A stretch of DNA of 64,000 nucleotides. It comes from Bradyrhizobium symbiodeficiens (GTDB taxonomy: Bacteria > Pseudomonadota > Alphaproteobacteria > Rhizobiales > Xanthobacteraceae). A program made the position numbers and the translations under genes. Below, piece by piece: positions 1-9,169 of this stretch. The notes beneath the pieces are model-generated. The model was given only the letters and a program-made list of their open reading frames with translations. It ran no database searches and was not told the DNA's origin. The stretch is taken from assembly GCF_002266465.3 (NCBI RefSeq), contig NZ_CP029427.2, positions 3,660,501 through 3,724,500 of the forward strand, in the 5' to 3' direction. Each line of letters starts with the position of its first letter. The stretch's first letter is position 1.

Positions 1-1
1 C

Positions 2-1861
2 GTCGATCCGACCTATCTGAAACTGCTGTTCGCCTATGAGGACCAGCGCTTCTACGCGCATAACGGTCTCGACCCGCTGGCGCTCGGGCGTGCCGTCCTG
101 CAGCTCGCGACACGCGGCCACATCGTGTCGGGCGGCTCGACCATCAGCATGCAGCTGGCGCGGCTGATGGAGCCGCGGCGGCACCGCTCGCTCTACGCCA
201 AGCTGCGGCAGATGGTTCGTGCGGTCGAGATCGAGCGCAGCATGAGCAAGGACCAGATTCTCGATCTCTATCTTGCGCTGGCGCCCTACGGCGGCAATCT
301 CGAAGGCATCCGCGCCGCCTCGATCGGCTATCTTGGCAAGGAGCCGAAGCGGCTGTCGCTGGCCGAGGCCGCGCTGCTGGTCGCGCTGCCGCAATCGCCG
401 GAGAGGCGCCGCCTCGACCGCCATCCCGAGGCCGCACGCAAGGCGCGCGACCGCGTGCTCGACCGCATGGTCGAGGAGCATGTGGTCAGCGCGGACGACG
501 CCAGGCAGGCCAAGGCCGTGCCCGTGCCGAAGCTGCGCAAGCCGATGCCGATCCTGGCGCCTCATGCCTCCGACACCGCGCTGTCGACGGTCAAGGACAC
601 GGCGGTCATCAAGCTGACGCTGGATGCGAACCTGCAGAAGATGCTGGAGCCGCTGGCCCGCGATCGCGCGATTGCGCTCGGTCCGAACATTTCGGTCGGC
701 ATCATCGTGGTCGACAATGAGAGCGGCGACGTGCTGGCGCGTGTCGGGTCGGCCGATTATTTCGACGAGAGCCGGGCAGGGCAGGTCGACATGACCCGCG
801 CGATCCGCTCGCCGGGCTCGACGCTGAAGCCCTTCATCTACGGGCTCGCCTTCGAGGACGGCTTCGTTCATCCGGAGAGCCTGATCGACGACCGGCCGGT
901 CCGCTTCGGCTCCTACGCGCCCGAGAATTTCGACATGACCTTCCAGGGTACGGTGCCGGTGAGGAAGGCGCTGCAACTCTCGCTGAACGTGCCCGCAATC
1001 GTGCTGCTCGATCGCGTCGGCTCCAGCCGGCTGGCCTCGCGGCTGCGGCAGGCCGGCGGCAATCTGGTTCTGCCCAAGGACGAAGCGCCGGGGCTCGCCA
1101 TGGGGCTCGGCGGCGTCGGCGTGACGCTGCAGGATCTCGCCCAGCTCTACACCGGCTTCGCCCGGCTCGGCACCTCCAAGCCGTTGCGCGAGGTGATGGC
1201 GGACAAGGACGACCGGGAGCCGCTTCGGTTGCTGGATCAGGTCGCGGCCTGGCAGGTCGGCAACGTGTTGCTGGGGACGCCGCCACCGGAGAATGCCGCA
1301 CACAACCGCATCGCCTTCAAGACCGGCACCTCCTACGGCTATCGTGACGCCTGGTCGGTCGGGTTCGACGGCCGGATGACCATCGGCGTCTGGGTCGGCC
1401 GTCCGGACGGCGCGCCGGTTCCGGGCCTGATCGGCCGCGTCGCCGCCGCACCGATCCTGTTCGACGCCTTCGCCCGCACCGGCAAGACGTTAACCGCGTT
1501 GCCGAAGCCGCCAAGGGGAACCCTGGTTGCCAGCAATGCCAAGCTGCCGTTGCCACTGAAACGGTTCCGGCCGGTGGGAGAGCTGGTGCGAACGGGCCGC
1601 GAGCAGGCGCTGCACATCCAGTTTCCGCTGAACGGCTCGCGGATCGATGTCGATCGCTCCGGGGGGCAGGAGAGCGCCGCGATGCCGGTCAAGGTCGCCG
1701 GTGGGGTGCTGCCCATGACCGTCATGGTTAACGGTACGGCGCTCGGCGAGATCGACGGCCGCCGCCAACGCCTGATCGATCCACCCGGTCCCGGCTTTGC
1801 GCGGCTCACCGTGATCGATGCCACGGGCGCCGCGGACACAGTCGTCATTCGAATTCAATGA
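2..1861 (+). CDS. pbpC: Penicillin-binding protein 1C, 5' end outside window
   Basis: This is a bifunctional peptidoglycan synthase anchored in the inner membrane and acting in the periplasm. The frame is open from base 2, so the N-terminal anchor and the start lie upstream of the window. The glycosyltransferase motif EDQRFY is at bases 38-55. The GGSTISMQLAR motif follows at about 130-162. The transpeptidase domain has its SxxK serine in STLKPF (bases 818-829), an SLN motif near 980 and KTGTS at 1319-1333. The last 90 or so residues resemble the beta-sandwich tail of PBP1C proteins. An internal GTG at base 125 is not the real start, because it would cut through the glycosyltransferase domain. 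The product is clear from the motifs. PBP1C rather than PBP1A is inferred from the compact layout and the C-terminal tail. Confidence 0.9.
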   Translation, partial: VDPTYLKLLFAYEDQRFYAHNGLDPLALGRAVLQLATRGHIVSGGSTISMQLARLMEPRRHRSLYAKLRQMVRAVEIERSMSKDQILDLYLALAPYGGNLEGIRAASIGYLGKEPKRLSLAEAALLVALPQSPERRRLDRHPEAARKARDRVLDRMVEEHVVSADDARQAKAVPVPKLRKPMPILAPHASDTALSTVKDTAVIKLTLDANLQKMLEPLARDRAIALGPNISVGIIVVDNESGDVLARVGSADYFDESRAGQVDMTRAIRSPGSTLKPFIYGLAFEDGFVHPESLIDDRPVRFGSYAPENFDMTFQGTVPVRKALQLSLNVPAIVLLDRVGSSRLASRLRQAGGNLVLPKDEAPGLAMGLGGVGVTLQDLAQLYTGFARLGTSKPLREVMADKDDREPLRLLDQVAAWQVGNVLLGTPPPENAAHNRIAFKTGTSYGYRDAWSVGFDGRMTIGVWVGRPDGAPVPGLIGRVAAAPILFDAFARTGKTLTALPKPPRGTLVASNAKLPLPLKRFRPVGELVRTGREQALHIQFPLNGSRIDVDRSGGQESAAMPVKVAGGVLPMTVMVNGTALGEIDGRRQRLIDPPGPGFARLTVIDATGAADTVVIRIQ

Positions 1862-1911
1862 CCCCGCCTCAAGCGGTTGTGGCGATGGCGGTTTCGGCGT
1901 AAGCGGAACCA

Positions 1912-3654
1912 ATGGCCGAGACCTATCCTACCCCCCGTTTTGGAGCGCCCCGCGAGCCGAAATCGTCCGCGAATCCGGGCAGCCGGCTCGTGAGCATGCT
2001 CGACGTCGTCACGGCCAGCCATACCCGCGCCGTTGCCTTCCTGCTGGTGTGCGCACTGCTGTTGTTCCTGCCGGGCTTCTTCACGATCCCGCCGGTCGAT
2101 CGCGACGAGGCGAGGTTCGCCCAGGCCACCAAGCAGATGGTCGAGAGCGGCGACTATGTCGACATCCGCTTCCAGGAGGACGTCCGCTACAAGAAGCCGG
2201 TCGGCATTTACTGGCTGCAATCGGCGGCGGTTGAGATCGCCTCGGCGTTGAAGCTGCCCAAGGCCGAATTGCGGATCTGGGTCTACCGGATTCCGTCGCT
2301 GATCGGCGCGATCGGCGCCGTGCTCATGACCTATTGGGCCGCGCTCGGCTTCGTCACGCGCCGCGCCGCGGTGCTGGCGGCGCTGATGATGTGCGCCTCG
2401 GTGCTGCTCGGCGTCGAGGCTCGGCTCGCCAAGACCGACGCGATGCTGCTGCTCTGCGTGGTCGCCGCGATGGGCGCGATGGCGCGCGCCTATCTGTCGT
2501 GGCAGCGCGCCGAGGACGAGACTCATCCACCCTGGAGTTGGCCCGCGATCTTCTGGACCGCGCTGGCGGTGGGCATCCTGATCAAGGGCCCGCTGATCCT
2601 GATGTTCGCAGGCCTGACCATCGTCGCGCTGGCGATCCAGGACCGGGATTCCTCCTGGCTGTGGAAGCTGCGTCCGGTCTGGGGTCTGATGTGGATGCTG
2701 GTGCTGGTGCTGCCCTGGTTCATCGCGATCTTCTGGCGCGCGGGCGATGCCTTCTTTGCGGACTCCGTCGGCGGCGACATGCTCAGCAAGATCGGCGCCC
2801 AGGAATCCCACGGCGCGCCGCCCGGATTGTACCTCGCGCTGTTCTGGATCACGTTCTGGCCGGGCGCGCCGCTGGCGGCGATGGCGGCGCCCGCGGTGTG
2901 GCGGGCCCGGCGTGAGCCCGGCGCGCAGTTCCTGCTGGCCTGGCTGATCCCGTCCTGGATCGTGTTCGAGGCGGTCCTGACCAAGCTGCCGCATTACGTG
3001 CTGCCGCTCTATCCGGCGATCGCCATCCTCACCGCCGGCGCCGTGGAGCGACGCGTGCTGTCGCGCTCCTGGCTGATGCGCGGTTCGGCCTGGTGGTTCG
3101 CGATCCCCGCGGCCGCCTCGATCACCGCGGTGGTGGGTGCGGTGATGCTGACGCGGCAGCCGGCTTTCGTGGCCTGGCCGTTCATCGCGGCGGCGCTGAT
3201 CTTCGGCCTGTTCGCCTGGTGGCTCTACGACAACAACCGCGCCGAGCGCTCGCTGCTCAATGCGCTGGTCGCGGCCCTGATGCTGGCGGTTGTGGTGTAC
3301 GGCATCGTGCTGCCGTCGCTGACGCCGCTGTTTCCGAGCATCGAAATCGCGCGGGCGCTGCGCAACGTCACCTGCGTCGGACCGAAGGCTGCTGCTGCCG
3401 GCTATCACGAGCCGAGCCTGGTGTTCCTGACGGGTACCCAGACCGTGCTCACGGACGGCTCGGGCGCGGCGGATTTCCTGCGGCAGGGCAGCTGCCGCTT
3501 CGCGCTGATCGAGCAGCGTTCGGAGCGGAACTTCGTTCAGCGTGCCGAGGCGATCGGGCTGCGCTACAAGGTCGGCACCCGCATCGACGGCTACAATTTC
3601 TCGCAGGGACGCGCGATCTCGATCTCGATCTTCCGCTCGGAAGGCACCGAATAG
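1912..3654 (+). CDS. ArnT-like polyprenyl-phosphate-sugar glycosyltransferase (GT39/PMT family)
   Basis: This is a 580-residue polytopic inner-membrane protein of the family that moves a sugar from a polyprenyl-phosphate donor to lipid A, LPS core or another periplasmic acceptor. The first periplasmic loop has the family's acidic motif (PPVDRDEARFA, about residues 61-71), followed by a KKPVGIYWL stretch typical of ArnT. About twelve hydrophobic segments follow, and a soluble C-terminal part begins near residue 480. The start ATG at 1912 is 50 bases after pbpC. The stop is one base before the PAP2 gene, so the genes are probably co-transcribed. The neighbouring GT2 enzyme would supply the lipid-linked sugar. 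The transferred sugar cannot be read from the sequence. Confidence 0.85.
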   Translation: MAETYPTPRFGAPREPKSSANPGSRLVSMLDVVTASHTRAVAFLLVCALLLFLPGFFTIPPVDRDEARFAQATKQMVESGDYVDIRFQEDVRYKKPVGIYWLQSAAVEIASALKLPKAELRIWVYRIPSLIGAIGAVLMTYWAALGFVTRRAAVLAALMMCASVLLGVEARLAKTDAMLLLCVVAAMGAMARAYLSWQRAEDETHPPWSWPAIFWTALAVGILIKGPLILMFAGLTIVALAIQDRDSSWLWKLRPVWGLMWMLVLVLPWFIAIFWRAGDAFFADSVGGDMLSKIGAQESHGAPPGLYLALFWITFWPGAPLAAMAAPAVWRARREPGAQFLLAWLIPSWIVFEAVLTKLPHYVLPLYPAIAILTAGAVERRVLSRSWLMRGSAWWFAIPAAASITAVVGAVMLTRQPAFVAWPFIAAALIFGLFAWWLYDNNRAERSLLNALVAALMLAVVVYGIVLPSLTPLFPSIEIARALRNVTCVGPKAAAAGYHEPSLVFLTGTQTVLTDGSGAADFLRQGSCRFALIEQRSERNFVQRAEAIGLRYKVGTRIDGYNFSQGRAISISIFRSEGTE

Positions 3655-3655
3655 G

Positions 3656-4501
3656 ATGCCGACCCTGACCAGCCCCGATCTGGGTTCGGGCTATCCCGCG
3701 CAGTTGCTTACCGTGTCGGGCCGCGCGCTGGCGCAGCTGGTTCGCACGCCCTCGCATTCACGCCGCGCAGAGGCCGCGCGAAAACTGGCGCGGCATTCGC
3801 TGTGGCTCAGCGCGGCGGGCGCAGCACTGGTCATTGCGCTGATGGTCGCGTTCGACCAGACCGAGATCCAGCTGATGCCGGCGCGCGGCACGCCGAGCCT
3901 GTGGCCGATCCGCATCCTCACCGATTTCGGCAAGGACGAGTATGTGCTGTCGGCGCTGGGGGCGGCATTGGTGATCGTGGCGCTTTTTGCGGCTGGGCTT
4001 CGCGATACGCGCCGTACGCTGCTGCTCGGACTCGGCACCCGCTTGCAGTACCTGTTTCTATCGGTGGCTCTGTCGGCGCTCGTCGGCGAGGTCCTGAAAT
4101 ACGTCATCGGCCGGGGGCGTCCATTCGTCGGTGGAACAGCCAACCCCTTCAATTTCGTCCCGTTCGAGGGAACGGGGGCTCATGCCAGCCTGCCGTCGGG
4201 GCATGCGATCGCGGCGTTCGCCCTGGCATTTGCGGTCTCCGCACTCTGGCCGCGGCTGCGCGTGTTCATGTTCACTTACGCAATCGTGATCCTGCTGACC
4301 AGGCTGGTGCTGCTGGCGCACCACCCGAGCGACGTCGTGGCCGGCGCGCTGGTCGGCATGGTCGGCGCCATGGCGGTCCGCTACTGGTTCGCGGCCCGGC
4401 GGCTGGGCTTTGCCATCCGCGCCGACGGCACCATCGTGCCGCTTGCGGGGCCGGTCTCGACCCGCCTCAAAAGGGTTGCCCACGGGGCATCCGCCCCATA
4501 A
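3656..4501 (+). CDS. PAP2-superfamily membrane phosphatase
   Basis: This is a 281-residue integral-membrane phosphatase with all three parts of the acid-phosphatase signature: K-x6-RP in KYVIGRGRP, PSGH in SLPSGHA, and R-x5-H-x3-D in TRLVLLAHHPSDVV. The family removes phosphate from lipids such as lipid A, phosphatidylglycerol phosphate or undecaprenyl pyrophosphate at the periplasmic face. I chose the ATG at 3656, two bases after the previous stop. A longer reading starting at 3542 would run entirely through the end of the upstream gene. Between ArnT-like and GT2 genes, a role in LpxE/LpxF-like lipid A dephosphorylation or carrier-lipid recycling is plausible, but this is inference. Confidence 0.85.
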   Translation: MPTLTSPDLGSGYPAQLLTVSGRALAQLVRTPSHSRRAEAARKLARHSLWLSAAGAALVIALMVAFDQTEIQLMPARGTPSLWPIRILTDFGKDEYVLSALGAALVIVALFAAGLRDTRRTLLLGLGTRLQYLFLSVALSALVGEVLKYVIGRGRPFVGGTANPFNFVPFEGTGAHASLPSGHAIAAFALAFAVSALWPRLRVFMFTYAIVILLTRLVLLAHHPSDVVAGALVGMVGAMAVRYWFAARRLGFAIRADGTIVPLAGPVSTRLKRVAHGASAP

Positions 4502-4544
4502 AAGCGGCTGCCTGCGGGAGCCCTCGGTTCCATGTCGCTGGCCA

Positions 4545-5303
4545 ATGCCAACCACGAGCTCTGAATTGTCGACGCCCCAGCCTTCGGTTTCCATCGTCGT
4601 TCCCGTGCGCAACGAAGCCGACAACATCGCGCCGCTGATCGCGGAGATCGGCGCGGCGCTCGATGGCCGCTGGGCCTATGAGATCATCTACATCAACGAT
4701 GGCTCGACCGATGCGACCGGCGAACGCCTCGCAGCAATCATGGCGCAGCGAGACAATCTGCGTCAGCTTCGCCATGCCAGATCAGGCGGCCAATCCGCGG
4801 CGGTGCGCAGCGGCGTGCGCGCGGCGCGCGGCGCGATCGTGGCGACGCTCGATGGCGACGGTCAGAACAATCCGGCCTTCCTGCCCGACCTGATTTCGGC
4901 GGTCGAGAAGGGGGCAGGGCGCGTCGGCCTCGCCGCGGGGCAGCGCGTCGGGCGCAAGGATACCGGCTTCAAGAAATTCCAGTCGCGCGTCGCCAACGGC
5001 GTCCGCAACTCCATCCTGAAGGACGGCACGCGGGATACCGGCTGCGGGCTGAAGGCATTCCGCCGCGAGGTCTTCCTGATGATGCCCTATTTCGACGGGC
5101 TGCATCGGTTCCTGCCGGCGCTGGTCCGGCGCGAAGGCTACGACATCGCCTATGTCGACGTGATCGACCGGCCGCGCCATTCGGGCGTGTCGAATTACGG
5201 CTTCTTCGACCGGCTGTGGATCGGCATCATGGATCTTGCCGGGGTGTGGTGGCTGATCCGCCGCAAGAAGCCGACCCCGGAAGTGACTGAGGTGAACGCA
5301 TGA
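4545..5303 (+). CDS. GT2 glycosyltransferase, polyprenyl-phosphate sugar synthase type
   Basis: This 252-residue family 2 glycosyltransferase belongs to the dolichol-phosphate-mannose synthase/ArnC branch. Members load a sugar from a nucleotide donor onto polyprenyl phosphate at the cytosolic face of the membrane. The GT-A fold markers are SIVVPVRNEADN near the N terminus, INDGSTDAT, and a DGDGQNNP motif where DPM synthases have DADLQ-type metal-binding residues. No C-terminal pair of membrane helices is present, unlike ArnC, so it is a short form. The start ATG at 4545 leaves a 43-base gap after the PAP2 stop. The stop overlaps the next start (ATGA at 5300), which implies translational coupling with the LAB-N gene. 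Confidence 0.87.
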   Translation: MPTTSSELSTPQPSVSIVVPVRNEADNIAPLIAEIGAALDGRWAYEIIYINDGSTDATGERLAAIMAQRDNLRQLRHARSGGQSAAVRSGVRAARGAIVATLDGDGQNNPAFLPDLISAVEKGAGRVGLAAGQRVGRKDTGFKKFQSRVANGVRNSILKDGTRDTGCGLKAFRREVFLMMPYFDGLHRFLPALVRREGYDIAYVDVIDRPRHSGVSNYGFFDRLWIGIMDLAGVWWLIRRKKPTPEVTEVNA

Positions 5304-5638
5304 TCATCCAATACGGTCAGGCGCTGAGCAACTATCTCTACGACGTCTTCGTCGCCAAGTTCGACTTCTGGCTGGCGTTCGGCCTCGTCGCGCAGCTGTT
5401 CTTCACCGCGCGCTTCCTGGTGCAGTGGATCGCGAGCGAGCGCGCCGGCAACAGCGTGGTGCCGATGGCGTTCTGGTTCTGCTCGATGGGCGGCGGGCTG
5501 ATGACGCTGGTCTACGGCGTCGTGAAGCGCGAGCCGGTCATCATCCTCGGACAATCGCTCGCGACGGTGATCTACATCCGCAACATCATGCTGATCATCA
5601 AGAATCGCAGCAAGGCGTCGAAGACGCAGGAGCGCTGA
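5300..5638 (+). CDS. Lipid-A-disaccharide synthase N-terminal (LAB-N) domain membrane protein
   Basis: This small 112-residue membrane protein has about three hydrophobic helices and the LAB-N pattern (FGLVAQLFFTARFLVQWI, then ER-GNSVVPMAFWFCSMGGG). Stand-alone LAB-N proteins occur beside polyprenyl-phosphate-sugar synthases and ArnT-like transferases, and have been proposed to help move the lipid-linked sugar across the membrane. The ATG overlaps the stop of the GT2 gene by four bases. It is the last gene of the envelope cluster. The downstream stretch to 5732 carries the control region of the tetR gene. A flippase role is inferred from context only. Confidence 0.8.
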   Translation: MIIQYGQALSNYLYDVFVAKFDFWLAFGLVAQLFFTARFLVQWIASERAGNSVVPMAFWFCSMGGGLMTLVYGVVKREPVIILGQSLATVIYIRNIMLIIKNRSKASKTQER

Positions 5639-5697
5639 ACCCCAACCAGCCTCCGGGACTTCTCCTAAAACTGTGGAATATGTGGCCTAATCAACTC

Positions 5698-5729
5698 TTG
5701 CTATTTCACGACCGATTGGTTCATATATC
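5698..5729 (+). promoter_or_regulatory. Candidate promoter and operator of the tetR-eamA pair
   Basis: A short dyad, ACCGATTGGT (5711-5720), lies between a TTGCTA hexamer (5698-5703) and an AT-rich TATATC element (5724-5729), three bases before the tetR ATG. This is where an autorepressing TetR protein usually binds. Hexamer spacing is 20 bases, longer than ideal, so the promoter assignment is weak. There is no Shine-Dalgarno sequence before the ATG, so the message may be nearly leaderless. Confidence 0.35.
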
Positions 5730-5732
5730 ACC

Positions 5733-6347
5733 ATGCGTCGTCCCGCCCCAGTACAGCTGCCCCGTGGCCGCCCCCGGAGTTTCGACACGGAAGCCGCTGT
5801 CGAACGCGCGATGAATGTATTCTGGTCGCTCGGCTATCACGCCACGGCGCTGCCGGACCTGCTTCGTGCGACGAAACTCTCGCGTGGCAGCCTTTACGCC
5901 GCTTTTGGTGACAAGCACTCGCTGTTCTTGCGTGCGCTCGATCGATACATTGCCATTGCCTTGACGCGGATGGATACCGAACTCGACCACCGCAGAGAGC
6001 CGGTCGAGGGCCTAAGGGCCTACCTTGCCGGCTACGTCGACCGCAACAGCGGTGCTAATGGCCGGCGCGGATGCCTGCTGGTAGCCACAGCCATGGAACT
6101 GGCTGGCCGTGACGTCGAGGTTGATCGTCGCATCGAGAGCTTTTTCAAAGCCATGGAGACTCGGGTGGCTGGTGCATTTTCCCGTGCGAAGGCAGCGGGC
6201 CAACTGGCCGATGGTGTCGAGCCTTCGAGTGCCGCGCGAATTCTCGTCTGTTTCGTCGAGGGCCTGCGGGTGGTCGGTAAGACGGCGCCGACACGGATCA
6301 TTTCGCAAGCCACCGTCGACGCTCTTCTCGACCGCTTCATCAGGTAG
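5733..6347 (+). CDS. TetR/AcrR-family transcriptional repressor
   Basis: This 204-residue one-component regulator has its helix-turn-helix in residues 15-60 (AVERAMNVFWSLGYHAT, then LSRGSLYAAFGDKHSLF), followed by an all-helical ligand-binding domain. The family binds DNA as a dimer near its own promoter and is released by small molecules. The next gene is a drug/metabolite exporter on the same strand six bases away, so the likely role is control of that exporter. No ribosome-binding site is visible before the ATG at 5733. A GTG at 5766 is a possible alternative, but it would remove the residues leading into the HTH. Confidence 0.85.
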   Translation: MRRPAPVQLPRGRPRSFDTEAAVERAMNVFWSLGYHATALPDLLRATKLSRGSLYAAFGDKHSLFLRALDRYIAIALTRMDTELDHRREPVEGLRAYLAGYVDRNSGANGRRGCLLVATAMELAGRDVEVDRRIESFFKAMETRVAGAFSRAKAAGQLADGVEPSSAARILVCFVEGLRVVGKTAPTRIISQATVDALLDRFIR

Positions 6348-6353
6348 ACAACC

Positions 6354-7277
6354 ATGGACGTTTCCCCCGTGCGCAGGCCTATATCTGGACCAAATGGTCT
6401 TGAAGATAAAGATGCCATGTCCGCCATGCAGATTGTCTGCGCGGTGGTCGTTCCTTTGCTCTGGGGTTATCAATTCGTGGTCATCAAAGTGGGCGTGGGG
6501 GAGTTTCCGCCTCTGTTCTTCCTCGCACTGCGCTTTCTGGCAATCGCGCTGTTGCTCGTTCCGTTCGTCGAAAGGCCGAGGCGCAGGCAGCTCGGACCTG
6601 TCGCAGCCATTTCGCTTTTCCTTGGTGGATTGAACTTCGGCCTGTTCTACGTTGGTCTCGGGCTCGGCTCGGGAAGCATGTCAGCCGTCGCATATCAGCT
6701 CGCCGCACCTTTCACCGTCTTGTTGGCCTGGCCGCTGCTCGCGGAGAGGCCGTCTCTAACTACGTCCGCCGGCGTGGTACTTGCCTTCATCGGTGTGATC
6801 GTGCTGGCAGCGGGGCCTGGCGTGTCGGAAAACGCGCTTCCGCTGCTGCTTGTGGTCGGGGCAGCCTTCGCATTTGCGGTGTCCAACGTCTTGACGAAGC
6901 GCTATGGCCCTTTTGATCCCCTGATGTTGATGGGCTGGTCGTCGCTCCTCACGGTGCCGCAGGTCATGCTGATGTCGTTGCTGCTCGAATCCGGACAAAT
7001 GGCGAGCCTTGTCACGGCAGACGAACGCGGCTGGCTGGCGCTCGCCTACACAATCTTCATCGGCGGAATTGTTGGGTTTGGCCTTTGGTTCTGGCTGATC
7101 GCCCGTTGCTCGATGGTGCGCGTCGCGCCCTTCGGTCTGCTGCTGCCGGTGTTCGCATTGACTTCCAGCGTCATCTTCCTCGACGAACGCATAAGCCCAA
7201 AGCTGATCGCCGGCGGGTTGCTCGCGATCTCGGGCGTCGCCATGACGCAGGTGCGCCCACGCGCCCAACCAGCCTGA
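6354..7277 (+). CDS. EamA (drug/metabolite transporter) family permease
   Basis: This 307-residue inner-membrane protein has about ten transmembrane helices arranged as two EamA repeats (PLLWGYQFVVIKVGVGEFPP at the start of repeat 1, and FAVSNVLTKRYG at the start of repeat 2). Members export amino acids, metabolites or drugs. The gene follows tetR with a six-base gap, so both are probably one transcript. The first 21 residues are polar and precede the first helix. An in-frame ATG at 6417 (MSAMQIV) would give a protein starting just before the first membrane segment and is a credible alternative start. The substrate is unknown. Confidence 0.82.
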   Translation: MDVSPVRRPISGPNGLEDKDAMSAMQIVCAVVVPLLWGYQFVVIKVGVGEFPPLFFLALRFLAIALLLVPFVERPRRRQLGPVAAISLFLGGLNFGLFYVGLGLGSGSMSAVAYQLAAPFTVLLAWPLLAERPSLTTSAGVVLAFIGVIVLAAGPGVSENALPLLLVVGAAFAFAVSNVLTKRYGPFDPLMLMGWSSLLTVPQVMLMSLLLESGQMASLVTADERGWLALAYTIFIGGIVGFGLWFWLIARCSMVRVAPFGLLLPVFALTSSVIFLDERISPKLIAGGLLAISGVAMTQVRPRAQPA

Positions 7278-7280
7278 TCG

Positions 7281-7318
7281 TCGGGCATCGTGTCGTGCCG
7301 ACTTCAGTCGGCGCCCGG
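7281..7318. terminator. Hairpin between convergent genes
   Basis: The gap between the converging eamA and Na/Pi genes contains a perfect stem, GCCGACT/AGTCGGC with a TC loop (7297-7312), flanked by an outer CGGGC/GCCCG pairing (7282-7286 with 7313-7317). There is no U-tract on either strand, so this could be a bidirectional terminator or simply a structured 3' end that stops exonucleases. Confidence 0.45.
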
Positions 7319-7322
7319 CCGC

Positions 7323-9014
7323 CTAGCGCGGCACTGCCGACGCAGCGCCTGAGGCGGGCAGGGCAGCTGTCTCCGCCTGGGTCCGGCGATAAGGCTCGCC
7401 GGCCGCATCCAGCACGGGATAGGCGACCGAGCAGATGTGCGAGTGGATGCGCCGGAGGTCGCGCAGCACGTCCAGATGCAGCGAGGTCGTTTCGATGGTT
7501 TCGGGACGGCCCTCGCGCAGGCGGTCGAGATGCCGCTCGACCGCGGCGAGCTCGGTGTTGCGCAGCGCGGTTTTCTCCACCAGCAGCTTGCGCGCCTCGT
7601 TGGCGTCACCCGACATGAAGACGCCGAAGGCGATCCGCAGTGAGTCCATCGTGCGCTTGTGGAAGGCGGCGAGCTCGTCCGCCCCTTCCGCCGAGAACTG
7701 GAAGCGCCGCTTGATCTTCTTGGTGGCGAGTTCGCTCAGGCTCTTGTCGATGATGTCGCCGATATGCTCGAGGTTGATGGCGAAGGAGATGATCTCCATT
7801 GCGCGCCGTCCTTCGCTCTCGTCGAGGCTGCCCCGCATCAGCTTGGTCACGTAGAGCTTGATAGCCTCGTCGAGACCGTCGACGAGATTGTCCATCTTGG
7901 TGACCTGGTCGACCAGCGCCCGGTCGCCCGTCATCATCGCCGCCATCACCTTGCGCAGCATGACTTCGACGAGATCGCCCATCCGCAACGTCTCGCGAGA
8001 GGCGTCGGCGAGCGCCAGGGACGGCGTCTCCAGCGCGGTCTCGTCGAGATAGCGCGGGCGGGCCGGGTCGGCCTCCTGCACGCGATCCGGCAAGAGGCGG
8101 GTCAGCAGGCGCGACATGGTGTCGAGCAGGCCGATGAAGACGACGGCCGTGCCGACGTTGAAGGCGATGTGGAACGCCGCCGTCATCCTGGCGAGATCGG
8201 GCTGCCAGGCATGCATGTGCTCGGCGATCGTGCCGAGGAAGGGCAGGACGAGGGCGATGCCGACGACGCGGTTGACGAGATTGCCGACCGGCAAGCGATA
8301 GCTCGCGGGATCGTCACGCTTGGCACCCTCGAACACGGGATTGATGGCGCTGCCGAGATTGGCACCGAGCACCAGCGCCAGCGCCGCCTCAGGCGTAATG
8401 AATTGCGAATAGGCCAGCGACATGATCAGCAGCACGCTGGCGACGCTCGAATGCACGGCCCATGTGACGAGGGTGGCAATGACGATGCACAGTATGGGAT
8501 CGCCCGTGATGGCCGACATCACGATCCGGACGCCCGGTGCGTTCTCCGCCGGCGCCAGCGTGTCGAGCAGGATGTGCAGCGAGAGCAGCATCAGGCCGAG
8601 GCCGATGCAGACGCGGCCGATGTCCTTGATCCGCGATCGCGGGCCGGAGCGGAAGGCGACGAGGCCGAGCACGAACAGCACCGGCGCAACGGCTGCGATG
8701 TTGAACGATAGCACCTGCACGATCAGTGTCGTGCCGACATTGGCCCCGAGCATGATGGCGAGCGCGGCAGCGAGACTGACGAGACCTTCGGCGGCGAACG
8801 AGCTCGTGATCAAGGCGGTCGCGGTGCTGCTCTGGAGCAGTGCGGTGAGGCCGAGACCGGCAGCGAAAGCACTGAGGCGGTTGCTCAGCGCCTTGCCGAG
8901 CAGCCGCCTGAGGTCAGGACCGAAGGCGCGCAGGATCCCGCTGTGGACCATGTGCAGGCCCCACAGCAACAGCGCAACGCCGCCCATCAGATCGAGCAGA
9001 ACCAACGTTCCCAT
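7323..9014 (-). CDS. Na+/phosphate cotransporter with PhoU-like domain
   Basis: This 563-residue inner-membrane transporter of the NptA/PNaS family imports phosphate with sodium. Two inverted Na/Pi repeats occupy about residues 1-310, with the QSSTATALI stretch in repeat 1 and a matching VHSSVASVLL stretch in repeat 2. A cytosolic PhoU-like helical domain fills the C-terminal 230 residues (from LETPSLAL). The ATG at 9014 opens directly into the first membrane helix. It is transcribed alone, divergent from nothing close and convergent with eamA. In bacteria lacking Pst activity, such proteins can supply or export phosphate. The direction here is not evident. Confidence 0.88.
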   Translation of the reverse strand: MGTLVLLDLMGGVALLLWGLHMVHSGILRAFGPDLRRLLGKALSNRLSAFAAGLGLTALLQSSTATALITSSFAAEGLVSLAAALAIMLGANVGTTLIVQVLSFNIAAVAPVLFVLGLVAFRSGPRSRIKDIGRVCIGLGLMLLSLHILLDTLAPAENAPGVRIVMSAITGDPILCIVIATLVTWAVHSSVASVLLIMSLAYSQFITPEAALALVLGANLGSAINPVFEGAKRDDPASYRLPVGNLVNRVVGIALVLPFLGTIAEHMHAWQPDLARMTAAFHIAFNVGTAVVFIGLLDTMSRLLTRLLPDRVQEADPARPRYLDETALETPSLALADASRETLRMGDLVEVMLRKVMAAMMTGDRALVDQVTKMDNLVDGLDEAIKLYVTKLMRGSLDESEGRRAMEIISFAINLEHIGDIIDKSLSELATKKIKRRFQFSAEGADELAAFHKRTMDSLRIAFGVFMSGDANEARKLLVEKTALRNTELAAVERHLDRLREGRPETIETTSLHLDVLRDLRRIHSHICSVAYPVLDAAGEPYRRTQAETAALPASGAASAVPR

Positions 9015-9169
9015 GCTCCGTGTCCGGATTGGAGTCGATTGGTGAGGCTAGCGCCAAATGCTTGAGGTTCAAACCTTTTGTTGGCGCATCAGCGTTAACG
9101 TTTGCGCCAGCTGCACGTTCCCGTGGCGCGCGTTGGCGCGTCCGCAGGCGTTGTGCCTTGTGAGCAAGC

